From Photobacterium obscurum (GTDB lineage: Bacteria; Pseudomonadota; Gammaproteobacteria; Enterobacterales; Vibrionaceae), in assembly GCF_026191635.1 (NCBI RefSeq), contig NZ_JAKRRW010000013.1, positions 88,428-152,427 of the forward strand: a stretch of DNA of 64,000 nucleotides, written 5' to 3'. The notes under the pieces are model-generated. The model had not been told where the DNA came from. It did no database searches and worked only from the letters and a program-made list of their open reading frames with translations. Positions 1 to 10,175 of this stretch are shown piece after piece. How positions within the stretch are numbered: position 1 is the stretch's first letter; each line of letters opens with the position of its first letter. Made by a program: the position numbers and the translations under genes.

Positions 1-1316
1 CGTTTTTATACCTGGTCGAGCGTGATAGCGGCAGGGTGCTAGGACATCCGCAGGTTCGTACTATCAGTGAACTAACGGCGGTGACCGAAGGTGGCAGTCG
101 TTTGTCGAGCTATCTGGGCCAGTTTTCTGGTGCGGGCAGTGTCGCGCTGAACAAGCAGGAACGTTTTGAATACGCGGTTGAACTGCCGCAGTCCAATTGG
201 CTGGTTGTGGCATCACAGCCAGCGTCCGAAGCCGAGACCTATTATAGCGAATACCTGGTACAGGTCGCCTGGCAGACCGGGCTGATGATTGTTGCCTTTG
301 TGGTGATTTTATTAAGTGGTTCCAGCGTGATGCTGCGTCAGACCCGTTACCTTGCAGACAACATCCAGCAGCTTGCAAGACGTAACCTGTCAGAGCCTAT
401 TGAAATGGACTGCCGTGATGAATACGGTGATTTGGCCAGAGAGCTGGAGAAAACCCGGATTCAGCTCCACGACGTGATCCGCAACCAGCGTGATGCGGCA
501 GCCGAGCTGTCTGGCTTGGCTGAGGTGATGTCGATCAGCATGATTGAAACCAAGGAATCGGCCCAAGAAGAGTTCAGTGAAATTGATCAGTTGGCGTCAG
601 CGATGAGCGAGATGACCTCGACCGTCCAGACGGTGGCCAGTCATGCCCGTGAAGCCTCCAATGCGACTGAAGGTACCTCTGAGCAGGCAACTCAAGGGCA
701 GCAGTTTGTGTCTCAGACGATTGGTACGATTAACCAGCTGTCGCAGGATATCAGCCAGTCTGCGAATGCGGTGAACCAGGTTGAGGAGCGCGTAGAGCAA
801 ATCGGCAGCGTGATCGTCACCATTCAGAGTATTTCCGAACAGACCAACCTGCTGGCATTGAATGCTGCCATTGAGGCCGCGCGCGCCGGAGATGCCGGTC
901 GAGGCTTTGCCGTAGTGGCAGACGAAGTTCGAAATCTGGCCCAGCGAACACAGACGGCGACGGTCGAAATTCAGGACATGATCAGCTTGCTGCAAAGCAG
1001 CGCCCAGCAGGCCGTTGGTTTGATGGAGCAGAGTGTCGTGGAAGCGGCTGAAGGCGTGGAGCTGGTGACCAATGCCGGTGGAGAGTTGGATAAGATTGTT
1101 GTTCAGGTACAGCGGATCAACGATATGAACTTCCAAATCGCTTCTGCCGCTGAGCAACAGAGTAGTGTCGCTGATGAAATGAACCAGAACCTGACCAATG
1201 TCCGAGAGCTTGTCGAAGCCTCGGTGCTGGTGGTGACAGAGCTGTCGGAAACCTCGGATACCATGCAAAACCATGCGACAGAGCTGGAAGGGAAGATCCA
1301 GGCCTTCCGCATCTAA
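1..1316 (+). CDS. methyl-accepting chemotaxis protein, C-terminal part (cut by window edge)
   Basis: The reading frame is open from base 3, so the gene begins before the window and its main sensory region is missing. What remains is the end of a periplasmic domain, probably dCache-like, a membrane segment about 80-100 residues in ([15 protein letters not shown]), a HAMP linker and a long coiled-coil signalling domain. The conserved hairpin tip is clear ([16 protein letters not shown], followed by [15 protein letters not shown]), which is the part that contacts CheA and CheW. The product would be an inner-membrane receptor feeding chemotaxis. The ligand cannot be inferred. No C-terminal CheR-binding pentapeptide is seen. 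A strong hairpin follows the stop. Confidence 0.93.
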   Translation, partial: FLYLVERDSGRVLGHPQVRTISELTAVTEGGSRLSSYLGQFSGAGSVALNKQERFEYAVELPQSNWLVVASQPASEAETYYSEYLVQVAWQTGLMIVAFVVILLSGSSVMLRQTRYLADNIQQLARRNLSEPIEMDCRDEYGDLARELEKTRIQLHDVIRNQRDAAAELSGLAEVMSISMIETKESAQEEFSEIDQLASAMSEMTSTVQTVASHAREASNATEGTSEQATQGQQFVSQTIGTINQLSQDISQSANAVNQVEERVEQIGSVIVTIQSISEQTNLLALNAAIEAARAGDAGRGFAVVADEVRNLAQRTQTATVEIQDMISLLQSSAQQAVGLMEQSVVEAAEGVELVTNAGGELDKIVVQVQRINDMNFQIASAAEQQSSVADEMNQNLTNVRELVEASVLVVTELSETSDTMQNHATELEGKIQAFRI

Positions 1317-1353
1317 TTGGTCAAACCTTGCCAAAACGTGATGTCGAGATCTC

Positions 1354-1390
1354 ACAACGCCCGCCTATTTGCGGGCGTTGTGCTATGTTA
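1354..1390 (+). terminator. hairpin after the chemotaxis receptor gene
   Basis: A perfect 11-bp stem (ACAACGCCCGC paired with GCGGGCGTTGT, loop CTATTT) lies between the receptor gene and glnE. The sequence after it is not a clean T-run, so it may terminate weakly or act as an mRNA 3' stabiliser. Confidence 0.5.
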
Positions 1391-1452
1391 CTGCTACTAC
1401 AGATTTAAATCGCTATAACCCGCCTGCCAGGGAAATGAATAAAGGAACCGCA

Positions 1453-4305
1453 ATGACCCAGCCTGATGCATTGATTGCCGCTGCCGGCAAAGCCGTCGAG
1501 AAAATTCAGCAAGCCCACCCTGAACTGCTGGCCCAGTGGCCAGCAGAGCGTCTGCCTGAGCTGCGGCAGGTGCTAGGCTATAGTGACTTTATCTCGGCCT
1601 CGATTATCCGAGACGGTCAGCTATTGCCCTGGCTGGCAGAGCATGTCGATGATGCCGGCCATAGTGATGCCTATCGCCAGCAGCTGGCTGAAAAGCTGTC
1701 GGCAGCGACCGATGAGAACAGCCTGATGCGATTGTTGCGGGCGTTCCGCCGCCAGGAGATGGTGTGGATTGCGTGGCGTGATTTTACCGGCAAGGCACCG
1801 CTGGCACAGAGCCTGGAGCACCTGTCTCAGCTTGCCGAGGCCTTGATTATGGAAGCTTATAATTGGCTGTACGCTCAGTGCTGCAGGGAATGGGGAACCC
1901 CAACGAATGCAGCCGGCGAAGCGCAGCCGATGCTGATCCTTGGTATGGGCAAGCTGGGTGGGGGCGAACTGAATTTTTCATCCGATATCGATTTAATCTT
2001 TACCTATCCGGAAAATGGCGAAACCCAGGGCGGGCGACGTAGCCTGGCCAATGCCCAGTTCTTCACTCGTTTAGGGCAGCGCCTTATCAAGGCGCTGGAT
2101 CAGCAGACTTTCGATGGTTTCTGTTATCGGGTTGACATGCGTCTGCGTCCGTTTGGTGACAGCGGTCCTTTGGTGATGAGCTATGCTGCGCTGGAAGACT
2201 ATTACCAGGAGCAGGGGCGAGACTGGGAGCGCTATGCAATGATCAAAGCGCGAGTGATGGGGCGCGAGAGCTTTAGCCAGTATCAGGAACTCCGTCAGAT
2301 GCTGCGCCCGTTTGTGTTCCGCCGCTATATTGATTTTAGTGCGATCCAGTCGCTGCGACGGATGAAGTCCATGATCAGCAGTGAGGTTCGCCGGCGCGGC
2401 CTGAGCAACAATATCAAGCTCGGGGCCGGCGGGATCCGCGAGGTGGAGTTTATCGCCCAGTCTTTCCAGCTGATCCGTGGCGGCAGGGAGCCAAACCTGC
2501 GCCATCGCGGATTGCTGGAAACTCTTGCAGCAATGAGGCAGCTGACGCTGCTGCCGCCAGATCAGGTCGACAACCTGGAGCAAGGCTACTGTTTCTTACG
2601 TAAGCTGGAAAACCTGTTGCAGGCGATTGATGACAAGCAAACCCAGACGCTGCCCGATAAACCCTTGGATCAGCTTCGCCTTGCCGCGACCATGGGGTAT
2701 CCGGACTGGCCTAGCCTGCTTACTGCCATCGATGGACATATGGCGGCGATCCATCAGGTCTTTGACGACATCATTGGGGCTGAAGACGAGGAGGCACTGT
2801 CCGCTGCCGATGCCCATTATCATGAAATGTGGGCGATGGTGAAAAACGAAGAGGTCCTGTTGAGCATCCTCGATGAGCTTGCAGCACCGGATAGCGCGAC
2901 CCAGGCCAGTATCTTAATGGGCATGAAAGCGGAGCTGTCCAAGCGTACCCTCGGCCCCCGCGGGCGGGAAGTGCTGGCGAAACTGATGCCGGAGGTGCTG
3001 GTGCGTGCGGTAACCCGCTCGGATGCTGCCCTAGTGCTGGGCCGGCTGACCAAGCTGATTGTCCGGGTTGCCACCCGGACGACTTATCTCGAGCTGCTCA
3101 GCGAGCATCCTGCGGCGCTGGATCAGCTGGTCCGTTTATGTGCCGCCAGCCCGATGGTAGCCGAGCAGCTGACCCAATACCCGATTCTGCTTGATGAGCT
3201 GCTGGATCCCCAGCACCTCTATAATCCGACCCCGCTGGATCAATACCAGGATGAGCTGCGCGAGTATCTAGCCCGGATCCCGGAGGAAGATATGGAGCAG
3301 CAGATGGAGGCGATCCGCCAATTCAAACAGGCACAGCTGCTGCGGATAGCCGCCGCTGATATTGCCGGGGCACTGCCGTTGATGAAGGTGAGCGACCATC
3401 TGACTTACCTTGCCGAAGCGATCATCGGCGCGGTGGTCAACCAGGCTTGGCTGCAGATGGTGGACAAATATGGCGAACCTACCCACCTGCAGGACCGTGA
3501 CGGTAAGGGGTTCGGCGTACTGGGCTACGGTAAGGTCGGAGGCTGGGAGTTAGGATATGGATCTGATCTGGATCTGGTATTCCTCCACGATTGTCCGGCT
3601 GATGTCTATACCACCGGTAAGAAAGAAATTGATGGTCGTCAGTTTTACCTCCGCTTGGCACAGCGGATTGTACATTTGTTCTCGACTCGCACCTCGTCCG
3701 GTGTTCTGTACGAAGTCGATGTTCGCTTACGCCCGTCGGGCGCGTCCGGGTTGTTGGTGAGTACAATGGAAGCATTTGCCGAGTATCAGCAGCAGGAAGC
3801 ATGGACTTGGGAGCACCAGGCACTTGTCAGAGCGCGGATGGTTTATGGCGATATGCCACTGCAGCAAGGTTTTGCCAAGGTGCGGCAGGCCATTTTGATG
3901 CAACCGCGGGAACAGGCCAAACTGCAGCAGGAGGTGGTTGATATGCGCCATAAAATGCGTGACCACCTCGGGCAAAAAAAAGCCGGTATGTTTGGTCTCA
4001 AGCAAGACCAGGGCGGGATCACTGATATCGAGTTCATTGCCCAGTATCTGGTACTGCAGCATGCAAGCAGTGAGCGGGCACTTACCCGTTGGTCCGATAA
4101 TGTCCGGATTTTCGATACTATGTCGGAATGCGGCATTCTCAGCATGGCGGATGCACAGGCGCTAAAGCAGGCGTATTGCACGATGCGTGATGAAATCCAT
4201 CGCCTTAATCTGTTAGGGCTATCAGCCTATATTACTGAAGATCGATTTGTTGCCGAGCGTGAGGTTGTGCAGCAGATTTGGTCGCAGTGCCTTATATCCA
4301 AGTGA
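1453..4305 (+). CDS. glnE: bifunctional glutamine synthetase adenylyltransferase/deadenylase
   Basis: GlnE adds AMP to glutamine synthetase and removes it again, which adjusts enzyme activity to the nitrogen state signalled by PII. The protein is 950 residues, matching the family (E. coli 946). It carries two nucleotidyltransferase domains. The N-terminal adenylyl-removing domain has [15 protein letters not shown] near residue 165. The C-terminal adenylyltransferase domain has [17 protein letters not shown] near residue 695. Both Asp-x-Asp metal sites are intact. The frame stays open upstream to 1369, but the ATG at 1453 follows AAAGGA and gives the family length, so it is preferred. hldE follows after 136 bp. 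Confidence 0.97.
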   Translation: MTQPDALIAAAGKAVEKIQQAHPELLAQWPAERLPELRQVLGYSDFISASIIRDGQLLPWLAEHVDDAGHSDAYRQQLAEKLSAATDENSLMRLLRAFRRQEMVWIAWRDFTGKAPLAQSLEHLSQLAEALIMEAYNWLYAQCCREWGTPTNAAGEAQPMLILGMGKLGGGELNFSSDIDLIFTYPENGETQGGRRSLANAQFFTRLGQRLIKALDQQTFDGFCYRVDMRLRPFGDSGPLVMSYAALEDYYQEQGRDWERYAMIKARVMGRESFSQYQELRQMLRPFVFRRYIDFSAIQSLRRMKSMISSEVRRRGLSNNIKLGAGGIREVEFIAQSFQLIRGGREPNLRHRGLLETLAAMRQLTLLPPDQVDNLEQGYCFLRKLENLLQAIDDKQTQTLPDKPLDQLRLAATMGYPDWPSLLTAIDGHMAAIHQVFDDIIGAEDEEALSAADAHYHEMWAMVKNEEVLLSILDELAAPDSATQASILMGMKAELSKRTLGPRGREVLAKLMPEVLVRAVTRSDAALVLGRLTKLIVRVATRTTYLELLSEHPAALDQLVRLCAASPMVAEQLTQYPILLDELLDPQHLYNPTPLDQYQDELREYLARIPEEDMEQQMEAIRQFKQAQLLRIAAADIAGALPLMKVSDHLTYLAEAIIGAVVNQAWLQMVDKYGEPTHLQDRDGKGFGVLGYGKVGGWELGYGSDLDLVFLHDCPADVYTTGKKEIDGRQFYLRLAQRIVHLFSTRTSSGVLYEVDVRLRPSGASGLLVSTMEAFAEYQQQEAWTWEHQALVRARMVYGDMPLQQGFAKVRQAILMQPREQAKLQQEVVDMRHKMRDHLGQKKAGMFGLKQDQGGITDIEFIAQYLVLQHASSERALTRWSDNVRIFDTMSECGILSMADAQALKQAYCTMRDEIHRLNLLGLSAYITEDRFVAEREVVQQIWSQCLISK

Positions 4306-4441
4306 TTGCAAAGTTTTTGTGGTACAAGTATCTCGATGTGTTACCAGGAAAAATAGCTTCCTGCTGGAAAGGCGATGAAGGGTAAACAGACCCTGGACTT
4401 TATGTTAGTATTTTTCCGTTTTTACTATCCCGGAGATAATA

Positions 4442-5872
4442 ATGAAACTGACTCTTCCTGATTATGATCAAGCAGGTGTTTTGGTTGTTGGTGACGTCAT
4501 GCTTGACCGTTATTGGTATGGACCAACTGGGCGGATCTCGCCAGAAGCGCCTGTACCTGTTGTGAAGGTTGATCAGATTGAAGAGCGTCCGGGCGGCGCG
4601 GCCAACGTGGCAATGAACATTGCAGCATTAGGAGGCCATGCCCGTTTGGTTGGTCTGACAGGGATTGATGAACCAGCCAAGGCGCTGACCGAAAAATTAT
4701 CATCTCTGGATGTTCGCTGTGATTTCGTTTCACTGCCTAACTACCCGACAATCACCAAGCTGCGCGTGATGAGCCGTGGCCAGCAGCTTATCCGCCTCGA
4801 CTTCGAAGAAGGCTTCCATGATGTGGATGCCGATTTGATCCTGCCGCGTCTGGAACAGTCGCTATCGACGGTGAAAGCGGTGATCCTGTCTGACTATGCC
4901 AAGGGAGCCTTAGAGCATGTTCAGGCGATGATTGTTTTGGCGCGTGAAGCCGGTATTCCGGTGATGGTCGATCCGAAAGGGGCTGACTTTGAGCGTTACC
5001 GTGGTGCAACCTTGCTAACACCGAACCTGTCTGAGTTCGAAGCCGTGGTAGGCAAAGTCGGCAGTGACGAAGAGTTGGTGGAAAAAGGTTTGGGCCTGAT
5101 AGAGCAGTTTGATCTGGAAGCCTTGCTGGTTACCCGCAGCGAGCACGGGATGACTTTGTTGCAGAAAGGCCAGGAGCCGCTGCACATGCCGACGCTGGCA
5201 CAGGAAGTCTATGACGTGACGGGTGCTGGCGATACCGTTATCTCCGTACTGGCGGCCTCTCTGGCGGCTGGAAAATCTCTGTCGGATGCCTGCAAGCTGG
5301 CTAATGCGGCGGCGGGGGTTGTGGTTGCCAAGCTGGGTACTTCGACGCTGTCGACGATTGAGTTGACTGAAGCGATCCACGGTAGTCAGGACAGCGGTTT
5401 TGGCGTTATTGCAGAAGCGCAGCTGAAGCAAGCGGTCAAGGCGGCGAGAGCTCGCGGTGAGAAAGTCGTGATGACCAATGGCTGCTTCGACATTCTGCAT
5501 GCCGGCCATGTGGCTTATCTTAACGAAGCCGCGAAGCTGGGCGATCGCCTGATTGTCGCGGTTAACTCAGACAGCTCGGTTCAAACCCTGAAAGGCCCTG
5601 GTCGCCCGGTGAACCCGGAAGATCGTCGTATGGCTGTTCTGGCTGGTCTAGGAGCGGTTGACTGGGTGGTTCCGTTTACGGAAGAAACTCCGCAGCGCCT
5701 GATCAGTGAGATCTTACCTAGCCTGTTGGTCAAGGGCGGTGACTACAAGCCGGAAGAAATTGCCGGCGGTCAGGAAGTAATTGCTGCTGGTGGTGAAGTA
5801 CGGGTTCTGAACTTTGAAGATGGCTGTTCAACGACGGAAATCATTGAAGCTATCCGTGGTGGTCGTGGTTAA
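4442..5872 (+). CDS. hldE: bifunctional heptose-7-phosphate kinase / heptose-1-phosphate adenylyltransferase
   Basis: HldE carries out two cytoplasmic steps in making ADP-heptose for the lipopolysaccharide inner core: phosphorylation of heptose 7-phosphate and later adenylylation of heptose 1-phosphate. At 476 residues it matches the E. coli enzyme. The N-terminal part is a ribokinase-type kinase with the DVTGAGDT signature near residue 260. The C-terminal part is a nucleotidyltransferase starting near residue 344 with [13 protein letters not shown], which contains the HxGH motif. The ATG follows a GGAGA ribosome-binding site. glnE lies upstream, an arrangement shared with enterobacteria, and a strong bidirectional terminator separates it from tolC. 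Confidence 0.97.
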   Translation: MKLTLPDYDQAGVLVVGDVMLDRYWYGPTGRISPEAPVPVVKVDQIEERPGGAANVAMNIAALGGHARLVGLTGIDEPAKALTEKLSSLDVRCDFVSLPNYPTITKLRVMSRGQQLIRLDFEEGFHDVDADLILPRLEQSLSTVKAVILSDYAKGALEHVQAMIVLAREAGIPVMVDPKGADFERYRGATLLTPNLSEFEAVVGKVGSDEELVEKGLGLIEQFDLEALLVTRSEHGMTLLQKGQEPLHMPTLAQEVYDVTGAGDTVISVLAASLAAGKSLSDACKLANAAAGVVVAKLGTSTLSTIELTEAIHGSQDSGFGVIAEAQLKQAVKAARARGEKVVMTNGCFDILHAGHVAYLNEAAKLGDRLIVAVNSDSSVQTLKGPGRPVNPEDRRMAVLAGLGAVDWVVPFTEETPQRLISEILPSLLVKGGDYKPEEIAGGQEVIAAGGEVRVLNFEDGCSTTEIIEAIRGGRG

Positions 5873-5902
5873 CTGCGATGAATTGCCCCGGTAACCGGTA
5901 AA

Positions 5903-5935
5903 GAAAAAGCGCCATCTAAGATGGCGCTTTTTTTG
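5903..5935. terminator. bidirectional terminator between hldE and tolC
   Basis: The stem AGCGCCATC / GATGGCGCT with a three-base loop is flanked by A-runs on the left and a seven-T run on the right. It can end transcription of both convergent genes. Confidence 0.9.
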
Positions 5936-5963
5936 TATCTGCTGTTTCGTTCATGTCGACGCG

Positions 5964-7256
5964 TTATTTCTTGGCGCTGATTAGGCCGGAGTTTACATCC
6001 AGGATATCTTGCTCGTTCAGCGAGCCAACAGCCTGTTTCAGCTGTAGCTGACTGATGATGTAGTCATAACGGGCATTAGCCAGCTGACGGTTGGCATCAT
6101 AAAGGCGACGAGTCGCATCCAGTACGTCAACAATGGTGCGGGTACCAACATCAAAGCCAGCTTCGGTTGCTTCCAGTGCCGACTGCGCTGAAATTACAGA
6201 TTGCTGATAGGCACGTAGGGCGCCAATCGAGGCATTGATGTTGTTGTAGAATGCGCGAACGTCTTTAACCACACTGCGGTAGGAACCTTCAAGCTCCTCG
6301 CTAGCTGAAACATAGCTAAATTGTGCCTGTTTCACTTCAGATGTGGTACGGCCACCGGTGTAAACCGGTAGGTTCAGGTTAACCCCTGCCGTGATAGTAC
6401 CTTCGTCATTGCCCAAGCGGGTTTCGTCGTAGCTATAACCGGCATCAAACGATAGCGTTGGCAGGTGACCAGACTCAGCCAGGGAGATTCGGTCGCGGGC
6501 GATATCTTGCAAGATACGCGAGGTCAGCAGGGTAAGGTTTTCAGTCTCGGCATCTTTAACAAGATCGACGACCTTGCCTTGCGGACGGCTTGCCGTGAAG
6601 CGAGCTGTATCCAAAATATTGAGATCGGTGTGTTCCTGGCCAGTAATTTCGCGCAGACCTTCGTAGCTATTGGTCAGGGCGTTCTCATTCAGGATTTCAT
6701 CAGCCAGCACGCTATCGTACTGAGCCTGGGCATCGTGAACATCGGTAATTGCCGATAAGCCGACTTCAAAGCGCTGCTTGGTCTGTTCTAGCTGACGGCC
6801 AACCGCGGCTTTTTCGGCACGGACAAACTCAAGGTCATCCATAGCACGCAGTACAGCAAAGTAAGCATCAGCAACACGCAAAATCAGGCCCTGCTGAGAA
6901 GCGGCGTACGAGGCATCGCTCTGGCGAGCTTGTTTCTCGCTGATGTCTAGATTAACCCAGCTGGAACGGTTGTATAGTGACTGACTTAGCGACAGTCCCG
7001 CATTGAAGCCATCATCGGCATCTTTACCATCCAGAAATGCCGTATTGTAGCCAGCCGCCAAGTTAATTTGCGGTAGCAGTGCACTTCGGGAAGAATTAAT
7101 TGCCTCAAAGGCTGCATCTTTATCTGCGGCAGCACGAAGCAGCTGAGGGTCGTTTTGTTTGGCTTGCTGGTAGATATCGGCTAGATCATCAGCCAGTGCT
7201 ACTTGGCTGAAGCCGCCAAGCGCAACGCTAATAATAAGCGGAAGCAATTTTTTCAT
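5964..7256 (-). CDS. tolC: outer membrane channel TolC
   Basis: TolC is the trimeric outer-membrane tunnel used by RND, MFS and ABC efflux pumps and by type I secretion. The protein is 430 residues with a signal peptide (MKKLLPLIISVALGGFSQVALA) and two outer-membrane efflux repeats rich in Gln and Ala coiled coil. The frame is open eight codons further upstream, but the ATG ending at 7256 is preceded by AGGAAAGG and begins a normal signal peptide, so it is chosen. The gene is divergent from nudF, as in E. coli. The shared 249-bp AT-rich gap should hold both promoters, but I could not assign a regulator site. Confidence 0.96.
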   Translation of the reverse strand: MKKLLPLIISVALGGFSQVALADDLADIYQQAKQNDPQLLRAAADKDAAFEAINSSRSALLPQINLAAGYNTAFLDGKDADDGFNAGLSLSQSLYNRSSWVNLDISEKQARQSDASYAASQQGLILRVADAYFAVLRAMDDLEFVRAEKAAVGRQLEQTKQRFEVGLSAITDVHDAQAQYDSVLADEILNENALTNSYEGLREITGQEHTDLNILDTARFTASRPQGKVVDLVKDAETENLTLLTSRILQDIARDRISLAESGHLPTLSFDAGYSYDETRLGNDEGTITAGVNLNLPVYTGGRTTSEVKQAQFSYVSASEELEGSYRSVVKDVRAFYNNINASIGALRAYQQSVISAQSALEATEAGFDVGTRTIVDVLDATRRLYDANRQLANARYDYIISQLQLKQAVGSLNEQDILDVNSGLISAKK

Positions 7257-7505
7257 GGATGCCTTTCCTGGTCCTGACAAAAAAATAGTAAAGGATTCAG
7301 TTTATCGGAAGATACCTTGCCTGAAACTGATCGTTGTTCATTTTTACTTAATTTTACGCTGATTACTTATTCTTATGTGATTGTAATCTATCCAACTACA
7401 AAAATGGACTTAAATAAAATCACAATTATTGTCATAAATGTTGAATTTAATCATTGCTGACAGACATTTTGAATGAAAAGATATATAGCAAAGGGAGATA
7501 CCGTA

Positions 7506-8144
7506 ATGAGTAACAAGTTGCCTGAAAGCTCTGTGTTGGATGTTTATAGCAAAAATGATGTTGAAGTTTTGTCGATAGATACCCTGTACCAGGGATATTT
7601 CAGCATGATGAAATATCGCTTTCGCCATAAACTTTTTGCCGGTGGCTGGAGCGAACCGTTAGAACGAGAAATGTTCGAGCGTGGGCATGCCGCGGCCTTG
7701 TTACCTTATGATCCGGTTGAGGACAAAGTGGTACTGGTGGAGCAGTTCAGAGTTGGCGCAATGGCTGCCGACTGCACACCTTGGCAACTGGAAATTGTGG
7801 CTGGCATTATTGAGCCCAATGAAACACCTGAAGATGTTGTCTGCCGCGAAGCGGTTGAAGAAGCCGGCGTCGAAGTCACTCAGCTGAATAAAATCACCCG
7901 CTACCTGTCGAGCTCAGGCGGCTGCTCTGAAACGTTGGATATTTTTGTCGGGCGTGTGGATAGCAGTAAAGCGCACGGTATTCACGGCCTTATAGATGAA
8001 GGCGAGGATATCCGGGTGCATGTGGTATCACGACAGGAAGCATACCAGTGGGTAGAATCTGGTAAAATTGAGAATGCAGCCTCAATCATTGCGCTACAAT
8101 GGTTGCAGCTAAACTATTTACGTTTGCAGGCACAAGCTCAATAA
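7506..8144 (+). CDS. nudF: ADP-ribose pyrophosphatase (Nudix hydrolase)
   Basis: This Nudix enzyme hydrolyses ADP-ribose to AMP and ribose 5-phosphate in the cytoplasm. The 212-residue product carries a complete Nudix box (G-x5-E-x7-RE-x2-EE-x-G) beginning at GIIEPNE, with the catalytic glutamates present. The ATG at 7506 follows AAGGGAGA, which decides the start over an in-frame codon at 7473. It is the first gene of a tightly packed row, nudF-yqiB-cpdA-yqiA, that is conserved with E. coli, and yqiB starts 26 bp downstream. Confidence 0.95.
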   Translation: MSNKLPESSVLDVYSKNDVEVLSIDTLYQGYFSMMKYRFRHKLFAGGWSEPLEREMFERGHAAALLPYDPVEDKVVLVEQFRVGAMAADCTPWQLEIVAGIIEPNETPEDVVCREAVEEAGVEVTQLNKITRYLSSSGGCSETLDIFVGRVDSSKAHGIHGLIDEGEDIRVHVVSRQEAYQWVESGKIENAASIIALQWLQLNYLRLQAQAQ

Positions 8145-8170
8145 CCAGTCCATTGGTTTAAGGACACCGA

Positions 8171-8599
8171 TTGAACAAAAGATATACCGTTGATCTGGCT
8201 GGTATCATGCGTTTATATGAGACCAATTATGCAAAGTTGCTCCCATTACTGCCAAAAACTGACAGGGTGGGCGATGAGTGTGTATACAAGGTTTTTGAGC
8301 ATGAGTACCAGTTGAAAATTACTGAGTCAACCCGCTACACAACAGTTATCGAGCTGTGGCAACGCAGCGCCGGGGAGCTACCGGATTACCTGATCCCCCG
8401 CCTAACTGTGCGGTTATACCACGATGCCAGAGTCGCAGAAGTGTGTACCGCTCAGCAGATTTCACGGCTTAAGCCGCGGTATGATTACCCAAATTTACGG
8501 ATGCACCAAAAAGACGAAAAACATCAGGTAAATCGCTTTTTAGGTGACTGGCTGGCCTATTGCCTGAAAAATGGGATCAGCAAACAATCGGTTTGTTAA
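8171..8599 (+). CDS. yqiB: DUF1249 family protein YqiB
   Basis: The 142-residue protein matches the YqiB family by its opening (RYTVDLAGIMRLYETNY), the ESTRYTT block, TVRLYHDARVAEVC and the basic motif RYDYPN...HQKDEKHQVNRFLGDWL. No enzymatic function is established for the family. The likely start is a TTG at 8171 with AAGGA just upstream, because no ATG lies close enough to give the conserved N-terminus. Its fixed position between nudF and cpdA suggests co-transcription only. Confidence 0.9.
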   Translation: MNKRYTVDLAGIMRLYETNYAKLLPLLPKTDRVGDECVYKVFEHEYQLKITESTRYTTVIELWQRSAGELPDYLIPRLTVRLYHDARVAEVCTAQQISRLKPRYDYPNLRMHQKDEKHQVNRFLGDWLAYCLKNGISKQSVC

Positions 8600-8635
8600 C
8601 AGTATTAGATAAACAAGGTTTTTGACGTTTTGCAG

Positions 8636-9454
8636 ATGTACTCTCTGCCACAGAGGAACCCGGATAGTGTGGTTCTACTTCAGATCACCGATACCCACCT
8701 ATTTGCCGACGAGGCAGGTAGCCTGCTGGGTATCGCGACGAAAGACAGTTTTCATGCAGTATTAGATGCTGTAGATGCCGCCGCACGTCCGTTTGACGCA
8801 GTGGTTGCAACGGGAGATATCTCACAGGATCACAGCGAACAATCCTACCAGCGCTTTAGCGATGGGATTGCGCGCTGGTCACAACCGTGTTTTTGGCTTC
8901 CGGGTAACCATGATTTTCAGCCGAGCATGGCCTCGGTGCTGCCGTCACCCCAAATCAAGCCGTGCGAGCAAGTGCTGGCTGGTGAGCACTGGCAGGTGAT
9001 CCTGCTAGATAGCCAGGTAGCGGGTGTTCCCCATGGTGAGCTGAGTGAAGCGCAGCTCACCATGCTGGATCAGGCGCTGGCGGCTTACCCTGAGCGACAT
9101 GCACTGGTATTGCTGCACCACCATCCTCTTGAGGCTGGCAGTTCCTGGCTGGATCAGCACAAGCTGCATAATGCCGATGGCTTCTGGCAGGTCGTGGACA
9201 AATATCCACGGGTCAAGGCGGTGCTTTGTGGCCATATCCACCAAGAACTGGATCGTCTTTATCATGGCGTCAGGGTACTGGCCACGCCATCAACCTGCAT
9301 CCAGTTTCAGCCGGACTCCAGTGATTTTGCCTTAGATCGGCAGAACCCGGGCTGGCGTTACCTGGAACTGACCAACGATGGCCAGGTTTTGACATCGGTT
9401 TCTCGCCTGAAGGGGGAGCATTTTAGCCCGCAATTTGATGCTGGTGGTTATTAA
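8636..9454 (+). CDS. cpdA: 3',5'-cyclic-AMP phosphodiesterase
   Basis: CpdA hydrolyses cAMP to AMP and so lowers CRP signalling. It is a class III metallophosphoesterase of about 272 residues. The metal-binding motifs run in order: DTHLF, ATGDISQD, GNHDF, LHHHPL and CGHIHQE, all intact. Two starts are possible: the ATG at 8636, or a TTG at 8630 that sits at a better distance from AAGG. The N-terminus is otherwise unremarkable. Its TAA stop touches the ATG of yqiA, so the two genes are probably translated together. Confidence 0.94.
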   Translation: MYSLPQRNPDSVVLLQITDTHLFADEAGSLLGIATKDSFHAVLDAVDAAARPFDAVVATGDISQDHSEQSYQRFSDGIARWSQPCFWLPGNHDFQPSMASVLPSPQIKPCEQVLAGEHWQVILLDSQVAGVPHGELSEAQLTMLDQALAAYPERHALVLLHHHPLEAGSSWLDQHKLHNADGFWQVVDKYPRVKAVLCGHIHQELDRLYHGVRVLATPSTCIQFQPDSSDFALDRQNPGWRYLELTNDGQVLTSVSRLKGEHFSPQFDAGGY

Positions 9455-10033
9455 ATGAAGCCTTTACTGCTTTATATTCATGGTTTTAACAGTTCACCCA
9501 AATCGCTGAAAGCAACCCTGATGGCAGAATACTGCCGTCAGCACCGACCGGACATCCGAGTCGAGATCCCACAGATACCGTGCTACCCGGCAGAGGCTGC
9601 GGAATTCATCGATCAGTTGGTAAGCTCGCTACGGCAGGAGCATCAAATCGGACTGGTCGGCAGCTCGCTGGGAGGCTATATTTCAACTTGGCTTAATCAT
9701 CGTTATCAGCTTCCTGCGGTTTTGGTTAACCCGGCGGTCAAGCCATATGAATTGCTGGTGGACTACCTGGGTGAACAGGAAAACCCCTATACCGGTGAAC
9801 GCTACTGGCTTGAAGCCAAGCATATGGATGAGCTGAAGCAACTGGCAGTGCCGAATATCGATACGCCAGAGCAGTTCTGGCTACTGCAGCAGGAAGGTGA
9901 CGAAGTTCTCGACTATCGCCAGGCAGTAGAAAAGTATGCTGCCTGCAAGCAGACAGTCGAGCCCGGAGGCGATCACAGTTTCGTTGGTTTTGACCGTTTT
10001 CCTGCTGAAATCATCAAGTTCCTAGGGCTATAA
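9455..10033 (+). CDS. yqiA: esterase YqiA
   Basis: A 192-residue alpha/beta hydrolase of the YqiA/UPF0227 type. HGFNSSPKS forms the oxyanion region and GSSLGGY carries the nucleophile serine. The sequence around GGDHSFVGFDRF supplies the C-terminal His. E. coli YqiA hydrolyses short acyl esters, but its natural substrate is not known. The ATG directly follows the cpdA stop codon, and the gene precedes parE in the same order as in E. coli. Confidence 0.93.
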   Translation: MKPLLLYIHGFNSSPKSLKATLMAEYCRQHRPDIRVEIPQIPCYPAEAAEFIDQLVSSLRQEHQIGLVGSSLGGYISTWLNHRYQLPAVLVNPAVKPYELLVDYLGEQENPYTGERYWLEAKHMDELKQLAVPNIDTPEQFWLLQQEGDEVLDYRQAVEKYAACKQTVEPGGDHSFVGFDRFPAEIIKFLGL

Positions 10034-10175
10034 GCCGCTAATTATAACGCCATCTCTGATTAGCGTGACGATAGAACCCGACTCACAATTGTGGGTATTA
10101 TCCTCGACCTCAGCTTGACAACCGGGCTGGGGTTACTGACTATTGTGGCAAAAATTTCTCGTAACTTTCCGTGAT

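Noticed and set aside
597..1355. Long open frame antisense to the chemotaxis receptor gene
   Set aside because: It mirrors codon bias of the sense gene, has no ribosome-binding site and no protein family character.
1354..1390. Hairpin between the chemotaxis receptor and glnE as a glnE attenuator
   Set aside because: There is no leader ORF and no alternative pairing. It is better explained as a 3' end signal of the upstream gene.
3479..3823. Antisense open frame inside glnE
   Set aside because: Shadow of a high-GC-third-position gene, with no start signal and low-complexity composition.
4290..4310. TATATCCAAGTGATTGC at the end of glnE, similar to half of the repeat at 39502
   Set aside because: Only half the element is present and most of it is coding sequence, so the match is probably chance.
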